DNA from: Heterotrichella gracilis
Lineage: Eukaryota; Sar; Xanthophyceae; Tribonematales; Xanthonemataceae
DNA: 20,727 nt
NCBI GenBank assembly: GCA_032358255.1
Contig: JAULBX010029633.1
Coordinates: forward strand, 1-20,727
Reading direction: 5' to 3'
Shown here: in pieces, positions 10,014 through 20,699 of the stretch
Numbering within the stretch: the stretch's first letter is position 1
How the letters are laid out: every line of letters begins with the position of its first letter
The notes under the pieces: model-generated
What the model was told of the DNA's origin: nothing
What the model saw: only the letters and a program-made list of their open reading frames with translations
The model's database searches: none
Position numbers and translations under genes: made by a program

Positions 10014-10579
10014 ATGCCGGAGACTACAGTAAAAGGGGCACCGTTGAGCACCCAGTCGTGCTATGCCAACGTGGCAAGCAACCTTCAGGCTTTGCCCAGC
10101 ATGTCCATGATATATGCATGCATGCACCTGCTTTCCCCCTTGTCAAAGGGCAGGTATGTGGTCACGCATGCATTGTGACGTTATGTGCGGGGGTGACCGC
10201 CACACGTTAAGCTTAACCACCGACAGTGGGGGATGAGACGGATCAGAACGATTGTTTCTGCGTACCTTTCGTTGCATAAACGCCGTTTTGTACTTGACTC
10301 CCACTGACACGCCCACCAACGTGTACACCGCCTGCAAACTGTCGTCAAGTAGCAAACTGTGCCCGCACTGGATTGGGAAACGAAACGTTTCGTATCTGAA
10401 ACCGCAAAATAAGGTTTAAAAGGTATATTGCGGCCGCTCTGTGCGACAGATAAGTGCAGGGGTCCACAAATGCATGCATGCCAGCATGAGGTGCATGCAT
10501 CCGCGATTGTTATAAGTGGCTTCACTAGGTATTGCTTTATGTCTTGGGGTTGCTTTTTTACAGGCCCTTTTTTAGATGA
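10014..10579 (+). CDS. Possible small spliced ORF, 51 aa (doubtful)
   Basis: An ATG in good context (ACCATGC) at 10014 opens a frame that reads to a strong donor (AG/GTATGT) after 10153. A pyrimidine-rich acceptor (CTTTTTTACAG) ends at 10563; joining the two keeps frame and stops at 10579. The product would be 51 aa, starting MPETTVKGAPLST, with no recognised motif and no homology I know. Equally likely, the acceptor belongs to a 5' UTR intron of the TTC4 gene and the frame is chance. I list it because both splice signals are strong. Confidence 0.18.
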
Positions 10580-10909
10580 CCCCTTTTCTGTGTGGTCACC
10601 AGCCAACGCTTGTTGCCCGTGACTGCAACCCTGTCAGCCTTGCGGCGCCAGTTCCAATCAAGCCTAGCCCTTGTGCAGTTGCTACTCTGGCCCTTTTGCC
10701 GTTGCTACTCTGGCGCTTCTAAGGTCCAGCCTACTCGGCTGTGACTTGTGCAAAGGTGACTCACGCCCGCCGGTATGCTGTGCAGCTACCACCAGGAAGA
10801 AACGGTAGCAGCCTGCACAATACACTACCCCACGACAGCAGGACTCCTTCCAGGTGCACACACCAGCGCACCGCAGCCCTCCCAAATCCCCTGCGCCGCC
10901 ACCAGCCCA

Positions 10910-13041
10910 ATGGCTACCAGTGGCGGTGCGACCCCTTCCCCCCCGCCTGATGATCTCTCCCCCTTGTTCTGGGACGAGGTGCCCGAGGGTGCTGAGTCCA
11001 ACCCCACATACGCTGCGCTGCAAGCGCTGGTAGATGAGATGACGCCGGAGGAGCGGGCGGAGGGGCACAAGGTACATGCACCATAGGGCTCAGCCTGGGG
11101 CTCATCTGAGGCCTGGTGTAGGGTGTAGGGTCTTAAGGGTTCTAGGGTTTCAGGGGTGTTTAATGCCACCCCTGTGCCAAGTACATGCAGTGCAAGCGTC
11201 GTACTTGCACCCTGTGCCATCATAAGCTGCTGCTTACTTTGCCGTTCGGCCTGCAGACGCGCGGCAACGAGGCCCTTGCTTATGGCCTCAAGCTGCGCAA
11301 GAAGTTCTATGTGCGCAAGGCGGTGGAGGAGTACAGCGGCGGCCTGGCGCAGGGTCCCAGTGACACCCTAGCTGCGCTTCTGACAGCCAACCGTGCGCAC
11401 GTGCACCTGCTGCTGGGCAACAACAGGCTGGCACTAGAGGATGCAGAGCAGGCCATCCGGCTGGACCCTGGGCATGTGAAGGTGAGGGGGTAGGGTGGGG
11501 AGGGGAGTCAATGTGATCGCATTGCCTTAACCGACAAATGATATTTAACCAAAAGGATGTGGTCAGAATGATGAGACATGGGTTGTGGCACGTGCAGGCG
11601 CACTATCGGGCCACCAAGGCTGCACTGGCGCTGGGCGAGTACGCTACAGCCCAAGAATGGGCAGACAAGGTGAGTGCAGAAATTGCCTGCTGGAAGCAGG
11701 TGGGTGCACCTGTTGCACGTACCACTGTTGCACATGGGCACAGCATGGACAGTACTGCTGTGTTCAATACCCAGCACACCTTCTGTAACTTCACCAGTAC
11801 CTTGACGCCCCACCCACCCACTCTTCCTTTCAGGGTCAGTCCCTAGACCCCTCCTCCCCGGACTTTCCTAAGCTGGCCGACCAGGCGCGGGAGCAAGCAG
11901 GCGCGGCGCGTGAGCAGGCTGCGCGCGCGGCTGCAGAGCATGAGGCGGCGCTGGCTGGGCCCAGGGCCTTGGCACACGCTGTGCTGAGCCAGGGGTGGAG
12001 TGTGGGGCGGCCGCAGCTCAGCATAGGTAGGCAAGGTGCTGCACCAGAGGCCACAGGCACACCCGGACCACAATGTGCTGTCTTGCAGGCTGTGAATGCA
12101 ACTGTTGTCATGTATCCATATCTGTTCAGCACTATCCATCCGTGGCCTCCTACAAATGTATAGGGGAGTATAACTGCTGTTCGAGTAATAGTGGCGAATT
12201 TAGATTTGCAGACAAAAAGAAGGGCTCTGAGGGACCTCGTGTACTGCCCTCTTCATAGATGACTGGCGGGCAAGCAAAGTCATTTTTGGAAATATATATA
12301 TTTTATCAAAATGAATCAAATTGAGGTGTAGTCATGTATCATCATAACAAATAGACTGTACACATCAGCTCTTCGTTGCCCTGCAGGAGACAGGCAGCCT
12401 TACGTGGACACTTCTGGCATGGTGCACTGGCCACTGCTGTTTGTGTATCCTGAAACCATGGCCAGCGACAGCGTGCAGGATGCGGCAGCCGATACCACCT
12501 TGGGGGACCTTCTAGACGAAATGTTTGGGCCCGAGGCACCGCCGCTGGAGTGGGACAGCAGTCGTGAGTACACACGCGACAGGGTGGAGATCTACTACCT
12601 GGCGCATGCGGCCAAGCCATGCTCACGTGATGAACTGGTCAAGGTGGGACCATTGGGGGCTGTAGGTGGGGTGCCTGCAGATATGATGCTGCTCAGGCAC
12701 AGATTTAAACAAACCCTTCATACTTAGAAATGTGTCTCGCTGCATGCTGCCTGCCCGCAGTGGCTGTATGCTCACCCTCCCTATACCACCTGACCCTACT
12801 TCCACTGCCGTTTCCTCTCCAGTTCCTTCACGGCGGGTGGCCTGAAGGGTTTGAAGAAACTGGGCCAAGTGCGTATGGTCCCAGGGCAGCACGCTGGGTG
12901 GCTGTGAACCAACGCTCAACCCTGGCACAAGTATTGGCCCGCCCAGACTATGTCATACCTGGGGTGCCGGTGTTCTGGCTGGTGGCCAGAGGGAGTAGCT
13001 TCAGCGAGCGATTCCTGTCGAGCGACGATTGGGTCAAATAG
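10910..13041 (+). CDS. TTC4: TTC4/Cns1-type TPR co-chaperone of Hsp90, 6 exons
   Basis: Predicted cytosolic/nuclear Hsp90-Hsp70 co-chaperone. Exons are 10910-11071, 11257-11481, 11598-11669, 11834-12026, 12387-12643 and 12823-13041, all GT-AG with matching phases; 375 aa, against 387 in human TTC4. The N-terminus carries the family's acidic LFWDEVPEG segment and the TPEERAEGHKTRGNEA lead into the TPRs. Three TPR units span about 53-160 (GNEALAYGLKLRKKFYVRKA, then LLTANRAHVHLLLG, then AHYRATKAALALGEY). An Ala/Glu-rich helix follows (about 167-195). The C-terminal Cns1/TTC4 wheel domain covers about 217-375 (DTSGMVHWPLLFVYPE, DEMFG, PVFWLVARGSSF). An in-frame ATG at 10775 would add 45 residues of low similarity, so 10910 is preferred. 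Intron 1 contains telomere-like TGTAGGG units; intron 4 has an AT-rich stretch near 12289-12325. Confidence 0.92.
11117..11155 (+). repeat. Telomere-like repeat tract inside TTC4 intron 1
   Basis: Two perfect TGTAGGG units (11117-11130) are followed by degenerate units ending in AAGGG, TAGGG and CAGGG up to 11155. TGTAGGG is the exact reverse complement of the CCCTACA unit at the left end of the window. The tract lies wholly within the first intron of the TTC4 gene, in opposite orientation to the array at 74-148. Confidence 0.75.
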
Positions 13042-14364
13042 CCTGCTGGTGGGGGTGAGGGGGGATGTCTTTGAAGGGGGGTGAGCGCAAGCAATAATTG
13101 CTGTGTCACCCGCACCATGAATTCTACGCTCTGGTTAATCTGTGCAGAGAATGTGCACACATTCGCCAGGGGGAACGTGCCAAACTGCATGGCAGGGTCT
13201 CTTTGCATCCTGGCAGCTGATCCTTTCGCACATTTGTCACCTTGTCCTGCTGTATGGTTATGAGCGTTGCTTGCACTATTTTTACAACCTAGCAGTGCTC
13301 CCCAGGACCACGGGCAACCCTGTGCCGCCAGGGAGATCTAAAATACAGTGTCGCCTGTGGGCGTGCCCTTTCCTTCACGTTGTAAAGTACACCCTGTGTA
13401 AATAGTTCTACACAAGAATTACAGGCTATTGACACAGAAAAAACGAACCTATTCATCCTTCAGTGTATCACCCTTATGCATGTACACACTACGTTCAACT
13501 GGTTGCTAGCATGCAGGTCTGTGTTACTTCAGTGGCCAGTGGGTAAGGTGCCGCTGTTGTGGCCGGCATGCATCCTGGCATGCGATTAAGGGGTAGTACA
13601 GCAAATAAATACGTGACACCACCACGGGGTGCAGGCAAGCTATAGCTACAGCTATACCTAGGTGCCCTGGTAAAACTGACTCGACTCTTGGTTTCGCCCG
13701 TTGAAATATACAAGACACGTCGGCTTCTTTCACTGCTCGAATACCACCAGGTCTTGAAGTATAGTGCAACGCCAACTACAAGGGGCTGGTGGGCACCGCT
13801 GAATGTAGAAACGCACCCAAGCAGGCGTGCAGCGTCATATTTCTATGCAAGCAGACTTTGACATAACTGGCGTGCTGCTAAGAAACCCAGGTAGGGAGGC
13901 GGGTGGTGCGTAGTGCTCTAGTCAGGCTCTAGCTAGTACACACGTATATGCATGCATTTGCCGCTCATAGTGATCTGTACTCCGTTGAATGAAAGGAGCT
14001 CCTGTAGTTGGTTTTAATACACATGGAAGTGCTGGCAACATCAATGCACGCATCCATGGTGGGACCACTAAAGTGGATGGTTGACTGGCGCCACACCTCG
14101 GCTAGCCTGTGCAGCTTGTTGACAGTGCGGGGACGCAGCGCTAGTATTGTATGTTATTACAAGGTTCTCTCTGGACATGGTTGTCTTGTTCCACTCAGAT
14201 CCCGCATGACCTGCACAGGTTACGGCAGGAGCTGAGGTGCAGGCAGTAAGAACTGCGTGGGGCGGTGGGGGTTGTGGCCGCTGGGTGCAAGTAGCAGTGC
14301 GGTCTGATGGCTACCACCATACACACACACTGGCAAGCGCGGTAGCCCCCGCCCAGTGAGGCCA
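13042..14364. other. Intergenic region between TTC4 and the GT47-methyltransferase gene
   Basis: The first 350 bases are the likely TTC4 3' UTR. The remainder is presumed promoter and 5' UTR of the next gene. It contains several GCATGC copies (about 13508, 13566, 13578, 13950) and a GCTATAGCTACAGCTATA tract near 13640. No coding frame with family resemblance and no RNA gene was recognised. Confidence 0.5.
13381..13401 (+). promoter_or_regulatory. Candidate poly(A) signals TGTAA for TTC4
   Basis: Two TGTAA pentamers, at 13381-13385 and 13397-13401, lie about 340-355 bases past the TTC4 stop codon. This matches the chlorophyte poly(A) signal and the distance seen after the next gene. No transcript evidence is available. 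Confidence 0.45.
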
Positions 14365-17300
14365 ATGTGGGGCTGTGCAGCTGGCGGCACCGCAGGGATG
14401 CTGCTGCTTGCCCTGGCTGTGGGGTTGCTGCTTGTAGTACCCCAACCTGCTTTGTGCGGAGGCGTCAGCAAGCGCCCCCGGCCAGGTGAGGGCCACCCAC
14501 AGGCAGGGCTGGACAGGATGGGCGTGCACATTGGTTCCTTGTACTTATTGCCCAGCACACTCATGATCCACCCTCCACCCCGCCTCAACCCCCCCGCCCC
14601 CTCTTCTCCAGCCCACTCCGCCTCCAAGGCGCGGCAGGCCTACCAGCGCCTGGTTGACGTCAAGTACCATGGCCCACGCAGCCACGTGCCGCTCAAGCTG
14701 GTGCAGCAGCGGGGCATGGGCAAGGTGACACGGCGGACTGAGGCGGGGGGCAGCGAGGGGGAGGAGGAGCCTGTCAAGGGCAACCGAGAGGGCGCGCTTA
14801 TCCCCATGTCTGCCTACCATGCATACAATGTGACGAATGCCACCAAGGTGGAGCCCATCAGGCCGCTCATATACATGCTGCCGCTGCCAGTGGAGTACAG
14901 GTGGGGGCTGGTAGGGGGTCGCACGCTGAGCCAGTGTTGTGCACTACCTTCTACTGCATGCCGTCTGCGCCCAGGCATATCCATGCGTATCATGAGCATG
15001 CAGCACAATAGTCAGTTACATGCACTCTAGCAATACAACTACAATAGTAGTCAGTTTTTGCCCATACAGGGCCAAGCAGCTCTTGCCTGGCCCTGTTTGA
15101 ACTACCTATTGACAGCACAATAGCCAATTTTTTATATATAATCTGCTTATCTTTCCTGCAGGAGCTGCCAATTTTGGGGCAGCTGGGACGCGTGGGAGGG
15201 CTTCAACTATGGATCTGAGGCGCTGCTGCCACGCGTGCTGGCATCTACGCCCTACATCACATCAGATCCGGACAAGGCTGATTTCATATATGTCAACGCG
15301 TGGACATACTGCCACAACAGTGAGTGGGAAGTGGCGGTGGGCAGGAAACATACTGTTCTGGTGCATGGCTCCAAATGCACCGAAGGCTGCATCTGGTGCA
15401 TGCATGGGGACTGGCAGTGCATAAGTGCTTTGACATGCATATGTTGCTTGACGTGTCTTTCCGCTGTGATGCCATGAGTATGTGCTTGCCTCCCCATTCC
15501 CCAGCCATGCCCGGTGAGCCCGACATCTACGCCTTCCTCGACCACCTCATCCCCCTGGTCACGTCACTCAATGAAACGTATGCGCGCCTGTGGAGGAGGC
15601 GCAACGGCACGGACTTCATATGGAACTTCCCGCATGATCACGGGTGCGCACTGGGGGGGCAGGGATAGTCCAGGAACCCAGCATGGCCAGGGATTGGTCA
15701 GGGATGGCCTGCACGTGCTTGCATCCCTACTGTGGAGGCGAGGGATGGGCTGTGCTTTTTGAGGTCATGGTCATGCAGGATTGTTTATGCGATTGGCCCT
15801 GCCGCCCTTCACCCCCCTGCACACACATGGTAGCCTGACCACTTCCCCGCTCACTGTGCCCCCAGCTTCTGCGGATTTGCTCTGTACGACAACCACGACA
15901 CCTACTCCAACATCAGCCAGTCGGTGATCGTCAGCCACTGGGGCCAGGCGGGGCGGCAGCGCAAGGGCGTGTGCAGTGGCCAGGAGATGGCGGTGCACGG
16001 GGGGCACTGCGACGCCACACTCACTCGTGACCCCTGCTACGTGGCTGGCAAGGACGTGGTCATTCCCTGGGTGGGCTGCGAGACGCCGATGTGGCTGGAG
16101 GCGGGCAAGGTGGGCATACAATGGAGTGTTCTCCACCGCTGGCATGCACATACGTCTCCTAGAGTTTCCTGGCTCTCCCCTTCAATCCCCCGCTAGGGTC
16201 ACCTCAACCCTGATGCCCCTACCACATGGTCTCTCCTTCCCGCCCCCACCTCCACTCCACCCCCACCTTCACCCCTTCCCTTTCCCTGCAGTATGCCGCC
16301 CCCGACAAGCGCTTCTTCCTTACCTTCAGGGGTGGGCTGCGCTTTAACGACCCGCGCTACAGCAGGGGGGTGCGCCAGACCGTGTTTCGCATGCGCCTCA
16401 ACGAGAGCGAAGGGTTCAACCTGCACAAAAAGTGAGGACAAAGGGCCACACAGGCAGGGCGCATGGTGTCGGACTTGTGCTGGGCGCAGTCGAGGGGGAT
16501 ATGCCCCAGGCGTGTCCCTAAGCTCTCGAAAGTGGGGCAGGGCTATATGTAAAAAATCCATTGTGTATTGTGTCCTAAAATCTAATATAACTGTTATTCA
16601 ATAGCTCATCATTTTAACATCACAGTCTCCCTGTGAATATGTGATGCGTGCCAACTGGATAAATTCAATTTCGGCAATCAAATTAAGTTCCAAATGATTG
16701 ATGTGTAGTGTATGTAGCATTGTCTGCCCCCATTATGTGCCCCCCTTCCTCTACAATCCCACAGCCCTGAACCGTGTACACATGCTGTGCTCTAATCGCG
16801 CCCAACCGCAGGGCATGCACATGCATGCCCCGTGGCATGCCTACCACCTCAATTGTTTTCTATCCAATTGCCATTGGGCTCATATTTGTGCACGCGGGTC
16901 CAGGGGCGTGCGGGACGAAGCGTACATTCGCGAGCTGGGCGACTCGCACTTTTGCTGGGCGGCGCTGGGTGCGGGGTGGGGCACGCGGCTGAAGCAGGCA
17001 ATCATGGCCAGGTGTATACCGCTTATAATAGCAGATGATGTGGAGGTGAGCAGGGGGGAGGGCTGAGTGGAAAATACGTAGGGCATCTTGTTCGTGTGCC
17101 GCACAATTGCCCGCTGCCTGCATTGTGTGCCAAGGTTGTATGAAGTTTTGAAATGTGTGAGGGGCTGCCTGGTAGTCCTGCCAACATGGGCCACCTGCCT
17201 TTTCCCCCTTTCCAGATGGAGTACGAGTCCATCCTGCCCTTCAATGATTTCTCCATCCGCCTGCCTGGATACACGGCCTTTAAGCTGGATACCATACTGC

Positions 17301-19659
17301 CCAAACTTGTGGAGGAGGAGGGAGAGGTGAGGGGAAGGGTCAGAGGGGTAGCAGCAGGGCATAGGGGAACATTGGCTGGGTGCTGCATGTTGAACGCACC
17401 GGGCACACCTTACAGCAGATCTGTTAGGTGCTGTGCCAGTGTAGTTCTGGCCTCGTATGTATATCCATGCCATCGACCCTCTGGCCGCCATGCCCAGTCC
17501 CACCCCTTCTGCCAACCCCCACGATTGCTCCACAGCTGCTCGAAGTCATGCGCACCCGGCTGGCGTGCATCTGGCGCTACTTTGTGTGGCGCCCCCCGCA
17601 CGGCCGGGCCCTGGAAGTGTTCATGTGCTCACTCAGAAGGAGGATGGACCCAGCGGTGAAGCCGGTCTTTAACTGGACCACATGCACACTGCAATGCGGG
17701 GTGAGTAGGGGTACCACACACCTGCCTTGCAAAAGGGGTGCCGCTGCTGCCCTGGTGGCCTGAGCAAATCCGCTACAGCAACGCTGCATATGAGTATCTG
17801 CACAGCCGCGCACTGCTTCATCCTGCCACTACACGCTGCACCACCACTGCTCACCCCCTCTCCCCTACTCCCCCGCAGCCCGGCGCTGTGCCCACCCGCC
17901 CACCCGACCTGTCTGGTGGTGCCAACCACCCCCACAGCGCCGGCCTGCTCAAGGTCCCCATTCCCGAGTTCCTGCCCGCCGCCCCCTCAGACCCCTTTAC
18001 CAAGTTTGTTGTTGACCTGAAGCACACCCTTGACCAGCGCCAGCTGGACATGCGCGCACTGGACTACGTGCTGTCGGACAGGGGTGTGTTCAGGCCAAGG
18101 TAGGTGTAGTTGGGAGTGGGGAGGGGACGGGGGGGGGTCGCAAACACACAAGGCACAGAGAGTGCTGAAATCTCCAGGTTTGCCGGTTGGCAGTGCAGGA
18201 GAAAATTGCATTACCAATACTTTTGTGCCTTGCATCGTTTCCTGCACCGCCCAACAGATGTGAGTGCCTTTATGGCCTGGGATATTTAAACCCCCTTGGG
18301 TGCTGACCTGTGACCCTCCCCCTGCAGCTGTGATGGCCTGTGGCTGGAGTTTGGCGTGGGCCAGGGGTGGAGCATCAACGTCATCGCACAGTACCAGGCA
18401 GAGAGGTGCCAGGCAAAGGTGGGGAGCAGGACAAGGGGGTGGGACATCATGAGAGGCCTGGCAGCAGGCATGGCTTTGTTCATTCATTTTGGTCTGCCAA
18501 GGAACGCATGCAACCAATGAGCTGGACTTGACTGCCATCAGATCAAACTTTTTCATTTGTCTGGTCCCACAGTCCCCCAGTCACGGCATGCACAGTGCAC
18601 AAACTGACACCACTGCTGGTCTGACCCCCTCCCCCTGCCCAGGCCCTTGCTCCTGTGATAGGCTTTGACTGGTTCCGCGGCCACCCCGAGGCATGGGAGG
18701 GCACCCTGTTCCACAAGGGGGCCTTTGACATGAACGGCAGCGCGCCCAAGGAGCTGGAGCCAAACGTGCACATCATCCCTGGCCTCTTTGCGCAGGTAAG
18801 GGTGGGGGGTGGGGGAGGTGGTCCACCTGAGGCCATACCCCAGCTTGTGCTGCACGCCACTGACTGTCTTGGACACTACTGACTGTCTTGGCGCTAGGCA
18901 TGCCCTGCTTACCCACAGTGCCATTATACTGCCTCAACTGCTTGCCGCAACCTCCCCAGGGCACAGCCACACAACTTGCGTCTGCCCGTTCCATCCCCCA
19001 CAGGTCCTCCCCGCCTTTGTGCGCCAGTCTCGCGAGCGCTACGGCAGCGATTCTCAGCCTCAGTTTGTGTCCCTGCTCCACATCGACTGCGAGCTCTACT
19101 CCTCCAGCGCTGCCGCCCTTGCCGCAGTGGGCCCGCTGCTGCAGCCTGGTGCCATTCTTGTGTTTGACGAGCTGGTAAACTATCCAGCGTACCAAAAGCA
19201 TGAGCTCAAGGTGAGGAGGGAGGGTACTAGGTTAGGGTTCGGCCTGTGACCTGCAGTTGTGTCCTGGTGTGTGCATTTCAACTGATAGACTGTCACTGAG
19301 TGGCAATTGCTGTATGTTGATCGCACAGTGGGTCACTGGGCAGGGCCCTGCACAGAGCATGTCAGCATGCAAAATTAGAAGTTTGTAAACCCTAAACCCT
19401 ATACCGGTAAGGCCCTAACCCAGTCTGTACCGTCATGCACATGAACGTTTGACAATTGCCACACATTTGACCTCTGCCCAGTTGTCAATCTCCATTTCCA
19501 TCCCACCAGGCCCTATATGAGTGGCTGCGGTTGAGCGGGCGGCGCGTGCGTGTGATCGGCGTGCTGGGCCCGCTGCAGAATCGGGTGGACGCAGTGGAGC
19601 TGCGGCCCAAGACGGACTTGGGGGCGGAGCACCAGGCCGTGGCATTTGTGCTGCAGTGA
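14365..19659 (+). CDS. Exostosin-type GT47 glycosyltransferase fused to a TylF-like SAM methyltransferase, 14 exons
   Basis: Predicted secretory-pathway bifunctional enzyme. Exons: 14365-14485, 14612-14900, 15162-15319, 15505-15643, 15866-16109, 16292-16431, 16904-17045, 17216-17326, 17536-17700, 17879-18099, 18328-18418, 18643-18795, 19004-19210, 19510-19659; 776 aa, every junction in phase. Residues about 11-33 are a hydrophobic signal or anchor. GT47 module about 120-503: PLIYMLPLPVEYR, YGSEALLPRVL, DPDKADFIYVNAWTYC, and a nucleotide-sugar-binding region GTRLKQAIMARCIPLIIADD. Methyltransferase module about 577-776: SAM motif LEFGVGQG (583-590), GFDWFRGHPEAW (614-625), HIDCELYSS (684-692) and VFDE (711-714) followed by a conserved Tyr/His/Glu patch. 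At least seven N-glycosylation sequons in the first half fit a lumenal protein. Exon 10 (17879-18099) bridges the modules. The donor sugar, acceptor and methylated position are unknown; algal wall or glycoprotein glycans are a guess. The ATG at 14365 is used because the upstream in-frame codon is GTG. Confidence 0.87.
19387..19403 (+). repeat. Telomere-type motif inside intron 13 of the fusion gene
   Basis: AAACCCTAAACCCTATA at 19387-19403 contains two plant-type CCCTAAA-like units (a telo-box). A CCCTAACCC follows shortly after (about 19413), and a GGTTAGGG lies upstream in the same intron (about 19231). The tract is short and may be chance, but it is the third telomere-like site in the window. 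Confidence 0.6.
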
Positions 19660-19990
19660 GATGGGGGTAGCATGTGGTGCCTCACGTGGGCCAACACGTA
19701 GTACTGGGTGCCAAGGTATTAAAGTGCGCAGTCAGACTGGGTTGCACAGCTCATTGGTACCGGACACTGTCTCATTGAATGATGGGGTTGGCACTAAGAG
19801 GTCTCATGCCAGCAATGGAAAGTTGCCCTGGAAAGCCTGTGCTTCAAGTTTGACACAAGTATAATGCCGTTTATAATGAAGTTTACTGCTCATTATGTCA
19901 TTCTGAACGTGCTTTCCAGTAGTGAATCCAATATATACAGCAGCCAATCGGCCTGAGGCTGGTCCCCGTCACGGTCCGTTTTGTGTCAAT

Positions 19991-19995
19991 TGTAA
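19991..19995 (+). promoter_or_regulatory. Candidate poly(A) signal TGTAA for the GT47-methyltransferase gene
   Basis: TGTAA sits about 332 bases past the stop at 19659, in an AT-rich setting (CAATTGTAATTGTACATT). The spacing matches the TTC4 gene and the polymerase gene. The preceding 19660-19990 is the likely 3' UTR. Confidence 0.45.
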
Positions 19996-20134
19996 TTGTA
20001 CATTTTAATTGAAATAAATGTCTTGCCACGGCATGCAGTGCACCTGGTGGTCCATTGATTGAACATGCATGAATCATCAGATGCCAATTGCTCACGGCGC
20101 TGAGCGCGCACAGCACCGGCTGCCGCAGCCCTAT

Positions 20135-20165
20135 CATCACCGGGTTTACTAAACTGTTGGTGATG
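20135..20165. repeat. Stem-loop carrying GGGTTTACTAAAC in its loop
   Basis: CATCACC (20135-20141) pairs with GGTGATG (20159-20165). The loop begins with GGGTTTACTAAAC (20142-20154), a 13-mer repeated at 20526-20538 inside a larger inverted repeat. Confidence 0.6.
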
Positions 20166-20485
20166 CCGAGTTGGTGCACCATCATGATGCCTAGTGTAAC
20201 ATATTAAGCAATTAACTGGTGACTCACCAATTTAGACTCTAGCCTGAGGCCTCAGAGGCTCACTGAGTATTATCATATGGTGGAGTGGGCATGATGGAGA
20301 CTCAATTTAGTGCCACTGGGCATGCTGCTTAGCCATGTTCAGCTGAGCGGTTCAACTTGAGTCATCGATGACCCCCGCGGTGCCACTGCCAGTGTATTCA
20401 TTGATGCCATAACCATTATTACCATGGTGGCCGCCAGCTGCTTCTGGGCACTACATTAAGGGCCACAGCGGCTCACAGAGGGGTG

Positions 20486-20509
20486 CCCAGTCTAGTCGAC
20501 CAGACTGGG
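20486..20509. repeat. 24-base near-perfect palindrome
   Basis: CCCAGTCT (20486-20493) and AGACTGGG (20502-20509) are reverse complements, and the six central bases GTCGAC are themselves palindromic. Only one symmetric base pair of the 24 mismatches. Confidence 0.75.
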
Positions 20510-20525
20510 GACTCAAAGGGCTCCT

Positions 20526-20576
20526 GGGTTTACTAAACTTAGTTTTATAGGTTAACCTTACTAAGTTTAGTAACCC
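20526..20576. repeat. Large inverted repeat with nested palindrome
   Basis: GGGTTTACTAAACTTAG (20526-20542) matches the reverse complement of CTAAGTTTAGTAACCC (20561-20576) with a single one-base gap. The interval contains the perfect palindrome AGGTTAACCT (20549-20558). It is a strong stem-loop candidate and shares its left 13 bases with the loop of the hairpin at 20135-20165. Confidence 0.75.
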
Positions 20577-20623
20577 TGATAGACCCGGCCCGGGAATTAA
20601 AATTCAAGAGTCAAGTGAGTGCT

Positions 20624-20646
20624 AACAAACAAACAAACAAACAAAA
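20624..20646. repeat. (AAAC)n microsatellite
   Basis: Five AAAC units with partial ends run from 20624 to 20646. Confidence 0.85.
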
Positions 20647-20678
20647 GGCATTCCAAGCCGTCATCGGCTTATTGCCCT

Positions 20679-20699
20679 GTGTGCCCCTGAAGGGCACAC
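20679..20699. repeat. Short hairpin GTGTGCCC/GGGCACAC
   Basis: An 8-base perfect stem (20679-20686 with 20692-20699) encloses a 5-base loop. It is followed by GGGACTCAAAG (20704-20714), a word also seen at 20509-20519. Confidence 0.7.

Larger units (their letters stand above)
9700..10909. other. Divergent intergenic region between polymerase and TTC4 genes
   Basis: The two genes are transcribed away from this 1.2 kb spacer. Visible items are the CCGGAAG-like repeats near the polymerase, a perfect 12-base palindrome CGAAACGTTTCG (10381-10392), an AT-rich TTTAAAAG (10415-10422) that could serve as a TATA-like element for TTC4, and a strong acceptor-like CTTTTTTACAG ending at 10563 that could close a 5' UTR intron of TTC4. 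Several GCATGC copies are present (about 10110, 10160, 10470). A possible small spliced frame (10014-10579) is listed separately. Confidence 0.5.

Noticed and set aside
10377..10400. Heat-shock element ahead of the TTC4 co-chaperone gene
   Set aside because: GAAACGTTTC looks suggestive, but the GAA and TTC blocks are 4 bases apart, not the 2-base spacing of a true HSE. I treat it only as a palindrome.
14356..14364. Upstream start of the fusion gene at 14356
   Set aside because: That codon is GTG. The ATG at 14365 is a proper start and leads directly into the signal/anchor segment.
16433..16435. Apparent stop codon ending the GT47 part after FNLHKK
   Set aside because: The TGA lies within a GTGAGG donor. 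Splicing from 16431 to 16904 restores the frame into GVRDEAYIRELGD, which continues the exostosin domain.
16880..17533. 217-codon open frame on the minus strand
   Set aside because: It is antisense to GT47 exons 7-8 and reads through their introns, with no recognisable family.
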